Assembly: GCF_003285015.1 (NCBI RefSeq)
Contig: NZ_QMFB01000018.1
Location: 62,001 to 126,000, forward strand
Reading direction: 5' to 3'
Length of the DNA: 64,000 nt
Origin: Paenibacillus contaminans
GTDB taxonomy: Bacteria; Bacillota; Bacilli; Paenibacillales; NBRC-103111
Part shown: piece by piece, positions 36,871 through 44,984 of the stretch
Position numbering within the stretch: position 1 is the first letter of the stretch
How the letters are laid out: each line of letters starts with the position of its first letter
Notes under the pieces: generated by a model
Databases searched by the model: none
Told to the model about the DNA's origin: nothing
The model's input: only the letters and a program-made list of their open reading frames with translations
Position numbers and translations under genes: made by a program

Positions 36871-38025
36871 TTATCCCTCCGTGCAGTCGTATCGGATTTG
36901 AAGAGCGGGCGTATCGAGCTTTTGGCCATGAAATAAAGAATCCATCGCGGCGCAGATCATCCCGGTAGTCAAAAGCGTGCGCTCCATCGGAAACGGCGGT
37001 TTGCCCGTTATGATGAACGCTTCGATCAAACGCGTCAATCGTTCGAAGTGCGCGAACGGCCGCTCCAAATCGCTGTCGCAGCGGGCGGCGATCACCTTGC
37101 CGTCCTTACAGCGGAATGCGAAGCCCCATTGCTCGACTAGCCTTTTGAATTGGAGGATAAAACCTTTCGTACCGTCCGCGTATTCGAGGACAAACAGCGC
37201 CGGATCCGGCTCCAGCACTCTCGGATGAGCGGCAGGCAGACCGGGGAAAGCGGCCATGGCATGGAGCAGCAAATCCTCCGGCCACACTCCGCGATCCATA
37301 ACGGCCCACGCTTCCCCTCCCGCGCCGTCGATCAGTTGTACGCTGCGTATCCCGGTTTCGCCGCCATCTCTTCGCTCGGCCAGCGACTGGAGCACTTCCA
37401 TTGCATGAAACCCGTAGCTTTCGAGTCCTCCGGAGCTGATGACGAGAACGTCCCGAAGCGATGTCAAATGCCTAGGATCGAAGGCCGGCACATGGTCGCA
37501 ATGCGGGATCGACGAGCCGCCCATAAAAGGAATGCCGCGGATCTTCATTTGCTCGTACATCCATAAGGCGTCGTCGAAACCATGAGCCAAATGTTTGTCC
37601 GAAAAAATCGGTACAGCCAAACCGAGCTCGTCGAGCGCCGAAATCGTTTCCGCGAGAAAACGTCTTCGCGGGTATTCGATCTGCCCCTTTTCATTCGTCG
37701 GGTAATCCCCGTGTTCGCCTATGATGATAACCCCGTCGACAGGTCCGCCGGCATGCGCGGCACGTATCGCATCGCCGATCGTCGGACTAATGGTTATGCC
37801 GTGCCGCGCCGCCGCTTCCCTGCTCATATCGTTCGCCGGCACCTGATCCGTGAAAATGGATACGACCTCGACCGAGGGCCGGTATTGAAAATCACCAAGC
37901 AGCCGACCCAATATAACGTCGGCGTGGGAATTGAAGCGGTATTCCGTGACGATCACGGCCACCCGCTTCGCTTTTGCACTGCGTTCGGTTTCCGGCTCGC
38001 GGTACGCAGCATTCTTTTCAACCAT
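36871..38025 (-). CDS. Conserved-looking protein of unknown function, Rossmann-like start
   Basis: 384 aa, not recognised with certainty. Residues about 20-30 (KRVAVIVTEYRFNSHADVIL) and VDGVIIIGEHGDYPTNEKGQ suggest an alpha/beta fold. The C-terminal part (GFILQFKRLVEQWGFAF, MERTLLTTGMICAAMDSLF) is reminiscent of the substrate domain of Gfo/Idh/MocA oxidoreductases. No GxGxxG dinucleotide motif is visible. Conserved His/Glu/Asp segments (GEHGDYP, SIPHCDHVP, SDKHLAHG) could form a metal site. It is the first gene of the 33.5-38.0 kb operon, directly behind a good promoter. Confidence 0.6.
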   Translation of the reverse strand: MVEKNAAYREPETERSAKAKRVAVIVTEYRFNSHADVILGRLLGDFQYRPSVEVVSIFTDQVPANDMSREAAARHGITISPTIGDAIRAAHAGGPVDGVIIIGEHGDYPTNEKGQIEYPRRRFLAETISALDELGLAVPIFSDKHLAHGFDDALWMYEQMKIRGIPFMGGSSIPHCDHVPAFDPRHLTSLRDVLVISSGGLESYGFHAMEVLQSLAERRDGGETGIRSVQLIDGAGGEAWAVMDRGVWPEDLLLHAMAAFPGLPAAHPRVLEPDPALFVLEYADGTKGFILQFKRLVEQWGFAFRCKDGKVIAARCDSDLERPFAHFERLTRLIEAFIITGKPPFPMERTLLTTGMICAAMDSLFHGQKLDTPALQIRYDCTEG

Positions 38026-38083
38026 ATGGCGCCTATCTCTCCTCTCGCAGCAAGTCCGTCATGGAAAGCTTAACGTTAAGATG

Positions 38084-38112
38084 AGTCTATCCGCGCGCCT
38101 TGGGATAGTCAA
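38084..38112 (-). promoter_or_regulatory. Sigma-A promoter of the 33.5-38 kb operon
   Basis: On the minus strand TTGACT (38107-38112), 17-bp spacer, TAGACT (38084-38089), giving a leader of about 50 nt before the start at 38025. Confidence 0.7.
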
Positions 38113-38115
38113 CGA

Positions 38116-38153
38116 TATTTTTCATATATGTGACTGATTTTCCTATATGTGAC
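38116..38153 (-). promoter_or_regulatory. Two abutting 19-bp direct repeats upstream of the -35 box
   Basis: On the minus strand GTCACATATAGGAAAATCA (38135-38153) is followed directly by GTCACATATATGAAAAATA (38116-38134), 16 of 19 bases identical. The pair ends 3 bp before the -35 box. Adjacent direct repeats about two helical turns long at this position are typical activator sites. A weaker copy starts near 38177. Confidence 0.6.
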
Positions 38154-38278
38154 AAAAATGATGAATGCCTATGTAACAAATTTTTGTATACGGACAGATC
38201 AGAGGGGTTGATGGGGAATGGAATGAAGAAGCCTATGATTCCAAATTTGCGCTTCGATATAAGGGCCGCCTGAAACTA

Positions 38279-38830
38279 TCACAAGCCTCTATTTCTTATC
38301 TCTTCTGTTATCCTATCGGCAATAAATGCAGCAGGCAATGAACCGTCAATAATCATATCCGAATTCGGCTTGACCGTCCTTTCCATCTCCAAGTACGCCG
38401 CCCTTCCTCGGGATAAATAGTTATTTAAATCACTCCGCAAATCGTCGAACGAATTAGTATCTCCCCTAAGTATTCGCCTCCCCATTGCGATATCCAGAGG
38501 GGTATCCAAATATACGGCAAAATCGATATACCCTCGCATACCATTGTTCAAATAAGCAAAAGGATAATCAAGCAAAATATAGTCAAAACATTCATTTCGG
38601 TCATTTAGGTGGAACTGAATGTCTTTAATAATCGGAGCCAGATTCCATTCATTGTAATCCGCTCCTTTCTCAACCCATTCACATATGTCGTCCGGACACC
38701 CCGGTAATTCATAGTCATCAAAATACAGAGCCTTCGCGTTATTTAACTTGCCGATCAACTCGTTCGTTACCGTGGTCTTTCCGCCTCCGGAAACAGCTGC
38801 AATAGAGATCACTCGCGGTTTTCGCTTCAT
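38279..38830 (-). CDS. P-loop nucleoside/uridine-kinase-like protein
   Basis: 183 aa behind GGAGG. Walker A is SGGGKTTVTNELIGKL; FDYILLDYPFAY is a Walker-B-like strand; the lid region is GRRILRGDTNSFDDLRSDLN. Size and motifs fit small uridine/pantothenate-kinase-like NTPases of unknown substrate. It probably phosphorylates a nucleoside or sugar in the cytoplasm. It lies on the same strand as a Nudix hydrolase 45 bp upstream. Confidence 0.8.
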   Translation of the reverse strand: MKRKPRVISIAAVSGGGKTTVTNELIGKLNNAKALYFDDYELPGCPDDICEWVEKGADYNEWNLAPIIKDIQFHLNDRNECFDYILLDYPFAYLNNGMRGYIDFAVYLDTPLDIAMGRRILRGDTNSFDDLRSDLNNYLSRGRAAYLEMERTVKPNSDMIIDGSLPAAFIADRITEEIRNRGL

Positions 38831-38875
38831 CCTTGAACCTCCATGAAATGTACTTCAGCACACGCAGCAGCGCGA

Positions 38876-39370
38876 TTATCCTTCAATGAGAATCGGCGTT
38901 ATCAGGCTTCCTTTACTATCGAGCCACTGCGCCAAAACATTCCTTGTCGGAGCGCCCATTATAAAGTGAATGTCATTTTCCGGATGCAAGTCGTAATCCG
39001 TTATTTCATGCAGAGGAATCCAGGCGATTCCGATTTGATGCACATCCGGGGTCGACCCAACCTTAGCTTCGCTGTCTGTGATCATGCCGCACAAAAATGT
39101 GAAATCAATTTGATGCACGTCCTGCTCTACTTCAGGAAACATCGAATCTCTCACAGCTATATACTCATTAATAAATAGCAATTCCTTGATTTCCACTTCC
39201 AAGCTTACTTCCTCGAATACTTCTCTTACAAGCGCTTGCCGGATGCTTTCACCATGATTTTGCCCGCCGCCGGGGAGAACGTAAAATTCGCCTTGGACTC
39301 CAGTCCTCCTCAGTACGAGTAACCACTCGTCCTTAATGATCACTGCTCTTGCCGCCGTCCGAATGGCCAT
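38876..39370 (-). CDS. Nudix hydrolase
   Basis: 164 aa from the ATG at 39370, behind GGGAGGTG; in-frame upstream codons lack a site. The Nudix box is GGGQNHGESIRQALVREVFEEV with the expected spacing of G, E and REVFEE. It would hydrolyse a nucleoside diphosphate linked to another group. A second Nudix gene lies at 43647. Confidence 0.9.
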   Translation of the reverse strand: MAIRTAARAVIIKDEWLLVLRRTGVQGEFYVLPGGGQNHGESIRQALVREVFEEVSLEVEIKELLFINEYIAVRDSMFPEVEQDVHQIDFTFLCGMITDSEAKVGSTPDVHQIGIAWIPLHEITDYDLHPENDIHFIMGAPTRNVLAQWLDSKGSLITPILIEG

Positions 39371-39625
39371 AGTTGCACCTCCCATGATCTTACATCCTGT
39401 CTTTAACACAAAAGGCCGCCGATCCGATACGGCAGCCTTCTATTCGTAATATTACCATTCACACCGATAGATTTCAAAATATTTCCTTCTCATCCTTAGG
39501 TAATTTCCTGACGCTTTCGAGTCCTCGAGCCGTTCATATAAACCGCCCGGGTTTGTTCATCCCTCTCGGCCAAACCAAGCATTAAATCGAACATTTCTTT
39601 TTCCGTTCTAATGGCTGCTCACCCT

Positions 39626-40363
39626 TTATACGTTTTTGACCGCTGCGATCAGCAGAAAAATCGGACGGCGGGGCTCGTCTTTCATTTCGGGAATTTGCTC
39701 GAGCATTTCTTGTGTCGGCTTAGGCTCGACGAGATTCGTAATCGTGAAGCCCGACTCGATAAGCGAATTTACATGGGTAGCCATCGTTCGATGATATTTG
39801 GTGACATCGTTCACGAGAAATTTCGTATGGCGCGGACCTTCATTTTGGTAGTCGTCGACCGGCCAATGCAGCCTTTCGCCTTGCGGTCCGTAATACCAGT
39901 CTTGAGCGGCAAGCGCTGTAAAAATCGGATGCTCGACCGAAAACACGAAGGCTCCTCCCGGCACGAGGCAATGATGGATTTTTCTGCAAACGTCGTCGAA
40001 ACGCTCGACATAGTGAAGAGCCAGCGAGCTTATGACTACGTCGAACTCCCCTTCCGGATAGTCGATGTCTTCGATAGCAAGCCGGCGGTATTCGATCGCG
40101 GGATCGTCGGTGTTCGCTCTTGCGCGTGCCAGCATATTTTCGGAAAGATCTATGCCGACCACCGAGCGTGCTTGCTGCTCTCGCGCATAACGGCAGTGCC
40201 AGCCGAAGCCGCAGCCGAGATCCAGTACCTTTTTACCGTTCAGCTCCGGAAACAATGCGCGAAAAGCCGGCCATTCCCCCGCAGCCTGCAGCCCATTGAC
40301 CGAACGGGGCATTTCGCTATATTTTTCGAAAAAGCCGGGATCGTCATATTTGTTCTGTTTCAT
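39626..40363 (-). CDS. Class I SAM-dependent methyltransferase
   Basis: 245 aa from the ATG at 40363, preceded by AGGAGG. Motif I is KKVLDLGCGFGWHCRYARE; Asp of VVGIDLSENMLARAR binds the cofactor ribose; FDVVISSLALHYVERFDDV is motif IV. The overall layout fits the UbiE/COQ5-like small-molecule methyltransferases. Substrate unknown. Confidence 0.9.
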   Translation of the reverse strand: MKQNKYDDPGFFEKYSEMPRSVNGLQAAGEWPAFRALFPELNGKKVLDLGCGFGWHCRYAREQQARSVVGIDLSENMLARARANTDDPAIEYRRLAIEDIDYPEGEFDVVISSLALHYVERFDDVCRKIHHCLVPGGAFVFSVEHPIFTALAAQDWYYGPQGERLHWPVDDYQNEGPRHTKFLVNDVTKYHRTMATHVNSLIESGFTITNLVEPKPTQEMLEQIPEMKDEPRRPIFLLIAAVKNV

Positions 40364-40500
40364 TTCATTGAAGCCTCCTAATCGTCGATAGCCTACTACT
40401 TTTTTATTTTACCCGAATCGGCGAGACTTTACCTGAGATAGAACGATTAGAAATTGAAGTATCCTGTAAAACCGATTAGTCGGTTGGTAATGTCGGCAGC

Positions 40501-40656
40501 TTAAGAAGGACCGCGTAATGAATCAGTTTCCGCTGCTTTTTCTTTATGGTATCTGTCTAGCGCTTCTTTGACTAAATCACGCCTAGGTAGCTTTGAGTTA
40601 ATCCTAAGAAGCATGACAATGATGATTAACAGTAAGACAACGATCAGGAGTTGCAT
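40501..40656 (-). CDS. 51-residue single-pass membrane peptide
   Basis: Short gene: ATG at 40656 behind GGAGG (GGTGGAGGTATAC then ATG), stop at 40501. The sequence starts MQLLIVVLLLIIIVMLLRIN, a single transmembrane helix, and continues with a charged cytoplasmic tail (SKLPRRDLVKEALDRYHKEK). The ribosome site, helix and charged tail argue for a real small membrane protein. Function unknown; it sits between a lipoprotein gene and a methyltransferase gene. Confidence 0.65.
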   Translation of the reverse strand: MQLLIVVLLLIIIVMLLRINSKLPRRDLVKEALDRYHKEKAAETDSLRGPS

Positions 40657-40708
40657 GTATACCTCCACCGTTCCTAATAAAATTGTTCTGCTATCGTCCG
40701 CTCATAGA

Positions 40709-41215
40709 TCAGCGTACTAGCTCAAATTTTGCCTTGTTTGTTTCGACTTCAATATGTTTTTCGGCTTCCCCTTCATACACTTTGATTCTCGCAACTGCCG
40801 AAACTTCATAGAAACCCGGCTTCTCAAGTTTATACACGTACTGTTCTGTAATCGCTCCATTTCCTTGAAACGTACGAAATATCCCTACATCATCCATACT
40901 AAATGTATTAACGCCCTTGCCGTCGCTGTCTTTAATTGCGAAAAAAAAGACACCACCCCCATGCAGTACGCGGATGTCAGTATCGGATAAGTTTTTAAGA
41001 GTCGCCTCAACAGTGAACTCTTCTTTGGATTTTAGTTGACTAGGGACAGATATACTTGCTGTAAAAAGTTCATTGGGGCGAGCAGGAACGGCTGCGTTAA
41101 CCGGCTGATCGGGAGGAACAGGGGGATTTAAAGGTTTTTGTTCTTCGGATTGTGATGATTGACTACATGCTACTACGACAAGCAAGGTAAGGAATATAAT
41201 AATTGCTTTTATCAA
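40709..41215 (-). CDS. Secreted lipoprotein with an Ig-like domain
   Basis: 168 aa; TTG at 41215 fits GGGAGGTG at 6-nt spacing. Signal peptide IKAIIIFLTLLVVVAC ends in a lipobox cysteine, followed by a Pro/Glu-rich tether. The rest (SVPSQLKSKEEFTVEATLKN, LSDTDIRVLHGGGVFFFAI, KPGFYEVSAVARIKVYEG) is a single immunoglobulin-like sandwich like those of BsuPI-type or protease-inhibitor-like lipoproteins. Role not assigned. Confidence 0.75.
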   Translation of the reverse strand: MIKAIIIFLTLLVVVACSQSSQSEEQKPLNPPVPPDQPVNAAVPARPNELFTASISVPSQLKSKEEFTVEATLKNLSDTDIRVLHGGGVFFFAIKDSDGKGVNTFSMDDVGIFRTFQGNGAITEQYVYKLEKPGFYEVSAVARIKVYEGEAEKHIEVETNKAKFELVR

Positions 41216-41291
41216 AAAAACACCTCCCAAGAAACAAACGTAAGTAATTGGGGTTTTGTTACAAATAAATCGTGCCGATTCGTTAACACAG

Positions 41292-41326
41292 AAGGAGACA
41301 GCCGCTCAATTGAACGACTGCCTCCT
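41292..41326 (-). terminator. Hairpin after the DnaN paralogue
   Basis: Imperfect inverted repeat with AGGAG/CTCCT, CAG/CTG and TCA/TGA pairs. It is T-poor on the minus strand and moderately T-rich on the plus strand. Likely ends the DnaN transcript. Confidence 0.45.
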
Positions 41327-41440
41327 CATTTTATATTCGTGCCAAAATGTTGTCTTTCGATTGTCGCGTCTCCCGGCGCACGATAAAGAGTTACACAATG
41401 CTCGTATTAACAATCCCACATAAAAATAGATAGTAGATTT

Positions 41441-42568
41441 TCAGGAAGAAACAGTCCTAATTGGCGTAATGATATATAAATCGTTCTGTCTGTCAAACGG
41501 CTGAATGATGATGGGTTTATCTTTGCCTGTGAATTTGAGCTGCGTATACTTGCTGTCTATAGCTCGCATTATTTCTCTCATATACTTGCCATTGAAAGAT
41601 ACTGTCATAGGCTCTAATAGTGTTTCTTCAAAAGGAATAAATTCCGTAACATCGCCGATATCTTCGGATCGGGCAAACAATTCGATACCTGTCAATGATA
41701 TTCGGAGGCCGACAACGTTTGCTTCTCCGGACAGTAATGAGACCCGTTCAACAGCATGAAGGAATTGAGGCGTGTCTAAAGTTATTTCTGAATGGAAACG
41801 ATTTGGAGTCAATTTGTCGATGGAAGGATACGTCCCTCTAATCAATGAAGAGTGCATAGTGAAGTTGTCCGTCGTAAATCGTATCCCGTTATCCCCCAGT
41901 GCAACCTCCGTAACCCCTGATCCGTCAGAAATCATTTTTGAGTAATCATATAAATGCTTTGCAGGAATAACTGTCGGCGGGAATATTGCCGTTTGCGAGG
42001 CGTTAACGTTCCGCGTACGTGAGGCCAAACAGATACCGTCGGTTGCCGCAAGTTTGAGATTGGGGCCGTCCGTTTGGAACAAAACGCCCGTTAGCATTAA
42101 TCGGGACTCCGAAGAAGAAGCGGCAAAAGATACTTGCTTCACCATTCTCTTGAAACAATCGCTATCGATATGAATTCCGGCTTTGTTCTCGATAGCACCC
42201 GTTTCCGGAAACTCTTCAGCATTCATTGCGGAAAGCCGATAAACGGTTCTTCCTGATCTTATGCAAATTTGTCGATTTCCGATCTCTTCGATAGTTACAA
42301 ACTCATCTGGTATAATACGGACGATATCCATAAAATAGCGAGCGGGAACAACAATATTTCCGGTCTTTTCAATTGCTAGATTATCTCCATCGGCAGCTGC
42401 TTTATACTGTAGTGTCATCGCAATATTACTTGCCGTCAGCGTTAGTTCCGTTTCGCCGGCTTGCACGTTTACCCCCGAAAGAACGGGGATTACGGGTTTG
42501 GCCGATAAACCGGCAGCTATATGCTGCATGGCGCTAACTAAGACCTGCCGCTTCAACTTAACCAACAA
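41441..42568 (-). CDS. dnaN-like: DNA polymerase III beta-clamp paralogue
   Basis: 375 aa. TTG at 42568 is chosen because it gives the same N-terminal length as Bacillus DnaN (nine residues before the LVxSxQ segment) and lies 8 nt after GGG; a GTG at 42577 is possible. Clamp features: SAKPVIPVLSGVNVQAGETE, KLAATDGICLASRTR, RGTYPSIDKLTP, and the C-terminal IITPIRT, replacing the usual LMLPVRT. The chromosomal clamp gene normally lies next to dnaA; here the neighbour is a ribbon-helix-helix gene 18 bp upstream, so this is an accessory copy. It may serve a repair polymerase or a plasmid-like replicon; inference. Confidence 0.88.
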   Translation of the reverse strand: MLVKLKRQVLVSAMQHIAAGLSAKPVIPVLSGVNVQAGETELTLTASNIAMTLQYKAAADGDNLAIEKTGNIVVPARYFMDIVRIIPDEFVTIEEIGNRQICIRSGRTVYRLSAMNAEEFPETGAIENKAGIHIDSDCFKRMVKQVSFAASSSESRLMLTGVLFQTDGPNLKLAATDGICLASRTRNVNASQTAIFPPTVIPAKHLYDYSKMISDGSGVTEVALGDNGIRFTTDNFTMHSSLIRGTYPSIDKLTPNRFHSEITLDTPQFLHAVERVSLLSGEANVVGLRISLTGIELFARSEDIGDVTEFIPFEETLLEPMTVSFNGKYMREIMRAIDSKYTQLKFTGKDKPIIIQPFDRQNDLYIITPIRTVSS

Positions 42569-42586
42569 TGATCTCACCCGTCCCGG

Positions 42587-42826
42587 CTACTTTTTTGCCA
42601 TAAATGATTCTATCATGTCACGTATGATTTCTGACCTGGAGCGGCCTGATTCGGTGCAGCGCATTTCAAGCTCGTCCCATATTTCTTCCGTAAGGGTTAG
42701 CGAAACCTTTTTTGTTTGCCCGATACCTTTTCGTCCGGCGCCTTGACGTGGTCCTCCCCGTGAAAACATAATAGACAACTGTCCTTCTTGATCAGGAACC
42801 CCGAGTTTAAGATTGTTTTTGGTCAT
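42587..42826 (-). CDS. Ribbon-helix-helix (CopG-like) protein
   Basis: 79 aa. A Gly/Arg/Lys-rich segment (RGGPRQGAGRKGIGQTKK) precedes KVSLTLTEEIWDELEMRCTE and SGRSRSEIIRDMIESFMAKK, a ribbon-helix-helix DNA-binding fold with a beta strand first. It probably represses its own operon with the clamp gene 18 bp downstream. An in-frame ATG at 42769 is an alternative start. Confidence 0.8.
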   Translation of the reverse strand: MTKNNLKLGVPDQEGQLSIMFSRGGPRQGAGRKGIGQTKKVSLTLTEEIWDELEMRCTESGRSRSEIIRDMIESFMAKK

Positions 42827-42923
42827 GAAATCACTCTCGTTTTTTTGAATTAAGTTACTTTATTCAATATGCTGCAATATAATTTTAACATGAACTTAAA
42901 TCAATTGGCAATGTATGGCGATC

Positions 42924-42958
42924 AAAAGAAAAAGGAGCTGCTGTGATAGCAAACTCCT
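42924..42958 (-). terminator. Intrinsic terminator after the HD-domain gene
   Basis: AGGAG (42933-42937) and CTCCT (42954-42958) with TGCT/AGCA inside; on the minus strand TTTTTCTTTT follows. Confidence 0.8.
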
Positions 42959-42993
42959 CTGAAAATCGGCCGTATTACCGGGATATATTCGGT

Positions 42994-43611
42994 TCAACAA
43001 TTCGCAAGCAATTCTTCTCTCGCCTCAATAAGCCACGGATGCACCAGCTTCAATTTATCTCTTTGCTCCCAAACATGATTCAAGTAAACCAATACAGCTC
43101 CGTCCAAATCAAGCCGTTCGAGTCTTGCTTTCATCTCCTCTTGAAACGGATGCTCGCCGGGGAGGTTCCACGATATTTTGTCGGCGGCAAATAATACTTT
43201 ATCCAATCGGCTTGCCCTAGCTTTGAGGGTCGTATGGCACTCAATTGCGCTTAAAACAGCTAAATTCGAACAGCCGAATACTTTATTCGCCATATCTTTT
43301 GAAAGCTTCTGATGAAGAATGCGAGGATAGCGAAATTCTTCTTCCATGACGGTTATCGATTGATTTTCGGCAAGAGTCATCATCATGGTTTTCGGAATAA
43401 CGTTGCTAACGTCATGGAGTAACGCAGCCGTCCTTGCGAGCTCCGGATCAACATCGAACAAACGCGCTATTCGTACCGCTTCATCGGCAACCGAGACGGT
43501 GTGCTCGTAAGTTTCATGCTCATGATGATAGGTCAAGAAACGCTCGATGTCTTTTGGCAGCTCCCCTGTAAAAACAATTCCGTCTATAAATTGCCCATAG
43601 CTTGTATTCAA
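42994..43611 (-). CDS. HD-domain phosphohydrolase (YqeK-like)
   Basis: 205 aa. HD signature: TYEHTVSVADEAVRIA, ALLHDVSNVIP with metal-binding His-Asp, AIECHTT and FAADKISWNL. The pattern fits YqeK-type bis(5'-nucleosyl)-tetraphosphatases or related nucleotide phosphohydrolases, though its neighbours are not the rsfS/nadD genes of the true yqeK locus. It follows a Nudix gene by 35 bp, so both may clean up odd nucleotides. Confidence 0.82.
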   Translation of the reverse strand: MNTSYGQFIDGIVFTGELPKDIERFLTYHHEHETYEHTVSVADEAVRIARLFDVDPELARTAALLHDVSNVIPKTMMMTLAENQSITVMEEEFRYPRILHQKLSKDMANKVFGCSNLAVLSAIECHTTLKARASRLDKVLFAADKISWNLPGEHPFQEEMKARLERLDLDGAVLVYLNHVWEQRDKLKLVHPWLIEAREELLANC

Positions 43612-43646
43612 ACGTCTCTCTCCCCTATCCCAAGTCGGCTATCGCT

Positions 43647-44105
43647 CTAATAAAACTCCAATAGTTTTTTATCAATCTCATCAATATGCCCGATATCCTC
43701 GACCGTATCCCAAAATACGATTTGCTCAGCCTCATCATTAGCTTGAAACGGCGAAATCGCTTGAAGACTGCCGCTAAACAAGGCTCCGTATTCGATTCTG
43801 TCATCAGGCTTCAGTTGAAACTTCATGAGTCCCTTGAACTCTAGCAGCTGTACGGACTGATTCGTTTCCTCCAACAGCTCCCGAACTGCACATTCTCGCG
43901 GCGTTTCGCCTTCATCGATAATGCCGCCGGGCAGCTCCCAGTGTTTTTTCCACTTATTAAACATCAAAAGGTACTTACCTTCGTATCGTATCACGAGCAA
44001 AGCGTGCGTCAGGGGTGCCTCCAATACCATATCGGCTATCTCCGCCTCGTCGATCTCAATAAATTCGAGAAAAATATGACCTCTACCATTCGTTAGGATA
44101 GCCAT
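43647..44105 (-). CDS. Nudix hydrolase
   Basis: 152 aa behind AAGGGAGGGGTGG. Nudix box GGIIDEGETPRECAVRELLEET is complete, preceded by WKKHWELPGG. The C-terminal DTVEDIGHIDEIDKKLLEFY is acidic. MutT/ADP-ribose-like specificity cannot be decided. Probably co-transcribed with the HD gene. Confidence 0.9.
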   Translation of the reverse strand: MAILTNGRGHIFLEFIEIDEAEIADMVLEAPLTHALLVIRYEGKYLLMFNKWKKHWELPGGIIDEGETPRECAVRELLEETNQSVQLLEFKGLMKFQLKPDDRIEYGALFSGSLQAISPFQANDEAEQIVFWDTVEDIGHIDEIDKKLLEFY

Positions 44106-44367
44106 CTTCCACCCCTCCCTTCATTCCTATTTTGGTAGATTATACAACAATTCGATCCCAAATAGTGGAATATTATGACAACCGGATCATAATCCTTCTG
44201 CTAACACACGCCAAAACAACTGCCCCCAACACCTCTGCCTGCTTGGCCGCTCTTTTCTTCCAACATCTGACGACTCTCGTTCCATACTGAAAGACATGCG
44301 CAACCTTTTCCTTTTACGGAGCGTATACAACTCTAATCGGATATTTTTTATGAACAGGAGGCATATT

Positions 44368-44874
44368 TTGAAAAAAATATTGCGCGAATGGTTGCCTAGC
44401 TTGCTGATCGCGGTAGTCGTTTCTTTGTTTCTTAAGGCGTATGTCGCAGAAGCGATGGCCGTACCTACCGAATCGATGGTTCCGACGATCCATGTGCATG
44501 ACCGAATTATTGTTGAAAAAATAACGGGATCCGAAAGTCTGAAAGTCGAGGACATCGTTGTCTTTTATCCCCCTGACCCTAGTGTTGAACATAAACGGTA
44601 TGTCAAAAGGCTGATCGGATTGCCGGGAGACACGATCCAAATCCGGGAAGGGACGCTTTACAGAAACGGGGAAAAGATAACCGAGCGTTATACGAAAGAA
44701 CCGATGCGGTACGACTTCGGTCCGGTCACGGTCCCTCGGGACAAGTACTTTTTTCTAGGCGATAACAGGAACGAAAGCTTCGACTCCCATTTATGGGTAA
44801 CCCCATTCGTTGAGAAAGACAAAATCATCGGCAAAGTGATCTGGCAAATACCCGTTCATAAAATCGTGAAATAA
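44368..44874 (+). CDS. sipS-like: Type I signal peptidase
   Basis: 168 aa from a TTG at 44368, 7 nt after AGGAGG (44356-44361); an upstream ATG at 44350 lies before that site. One N-terminal membrane helix (LPSLLIAVVVSLFLKAYV), catalytic Ser36 in PTESMVPTI and general-base Lys80 in HKRYVKRLIGLPGD; box E GDNRNESFDSH is complete. It cleaves signal peptides of exported proteins, of which this window encodes many. Confidence 0.93.
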   Translation: MKKILREWLPSLLIAVVVSLFLKAYVAEAMAVPTESMVPTIHVHDRIIVEKITGSESLKVEDIVVFYPPDPSVEHKRYVKRLIGLPGDTIQIREGTLYRNGEKITERYTKEPMRYDFGPVTVPRDKYFFLGDNRNESFDSHLWVTPFVEKDKIIGKVIWQIPVHKIVK

Positions 44875-44984
44875 CCCGCTTCTTATCGCTTATTTTCCGG
44901 CCATTATTTTCTAGATTGCGAAACATTCTCCTACGGGGTGCGTCTATTGTACCGAAATCATTTTTCGGAAATCAGGTGATGACT

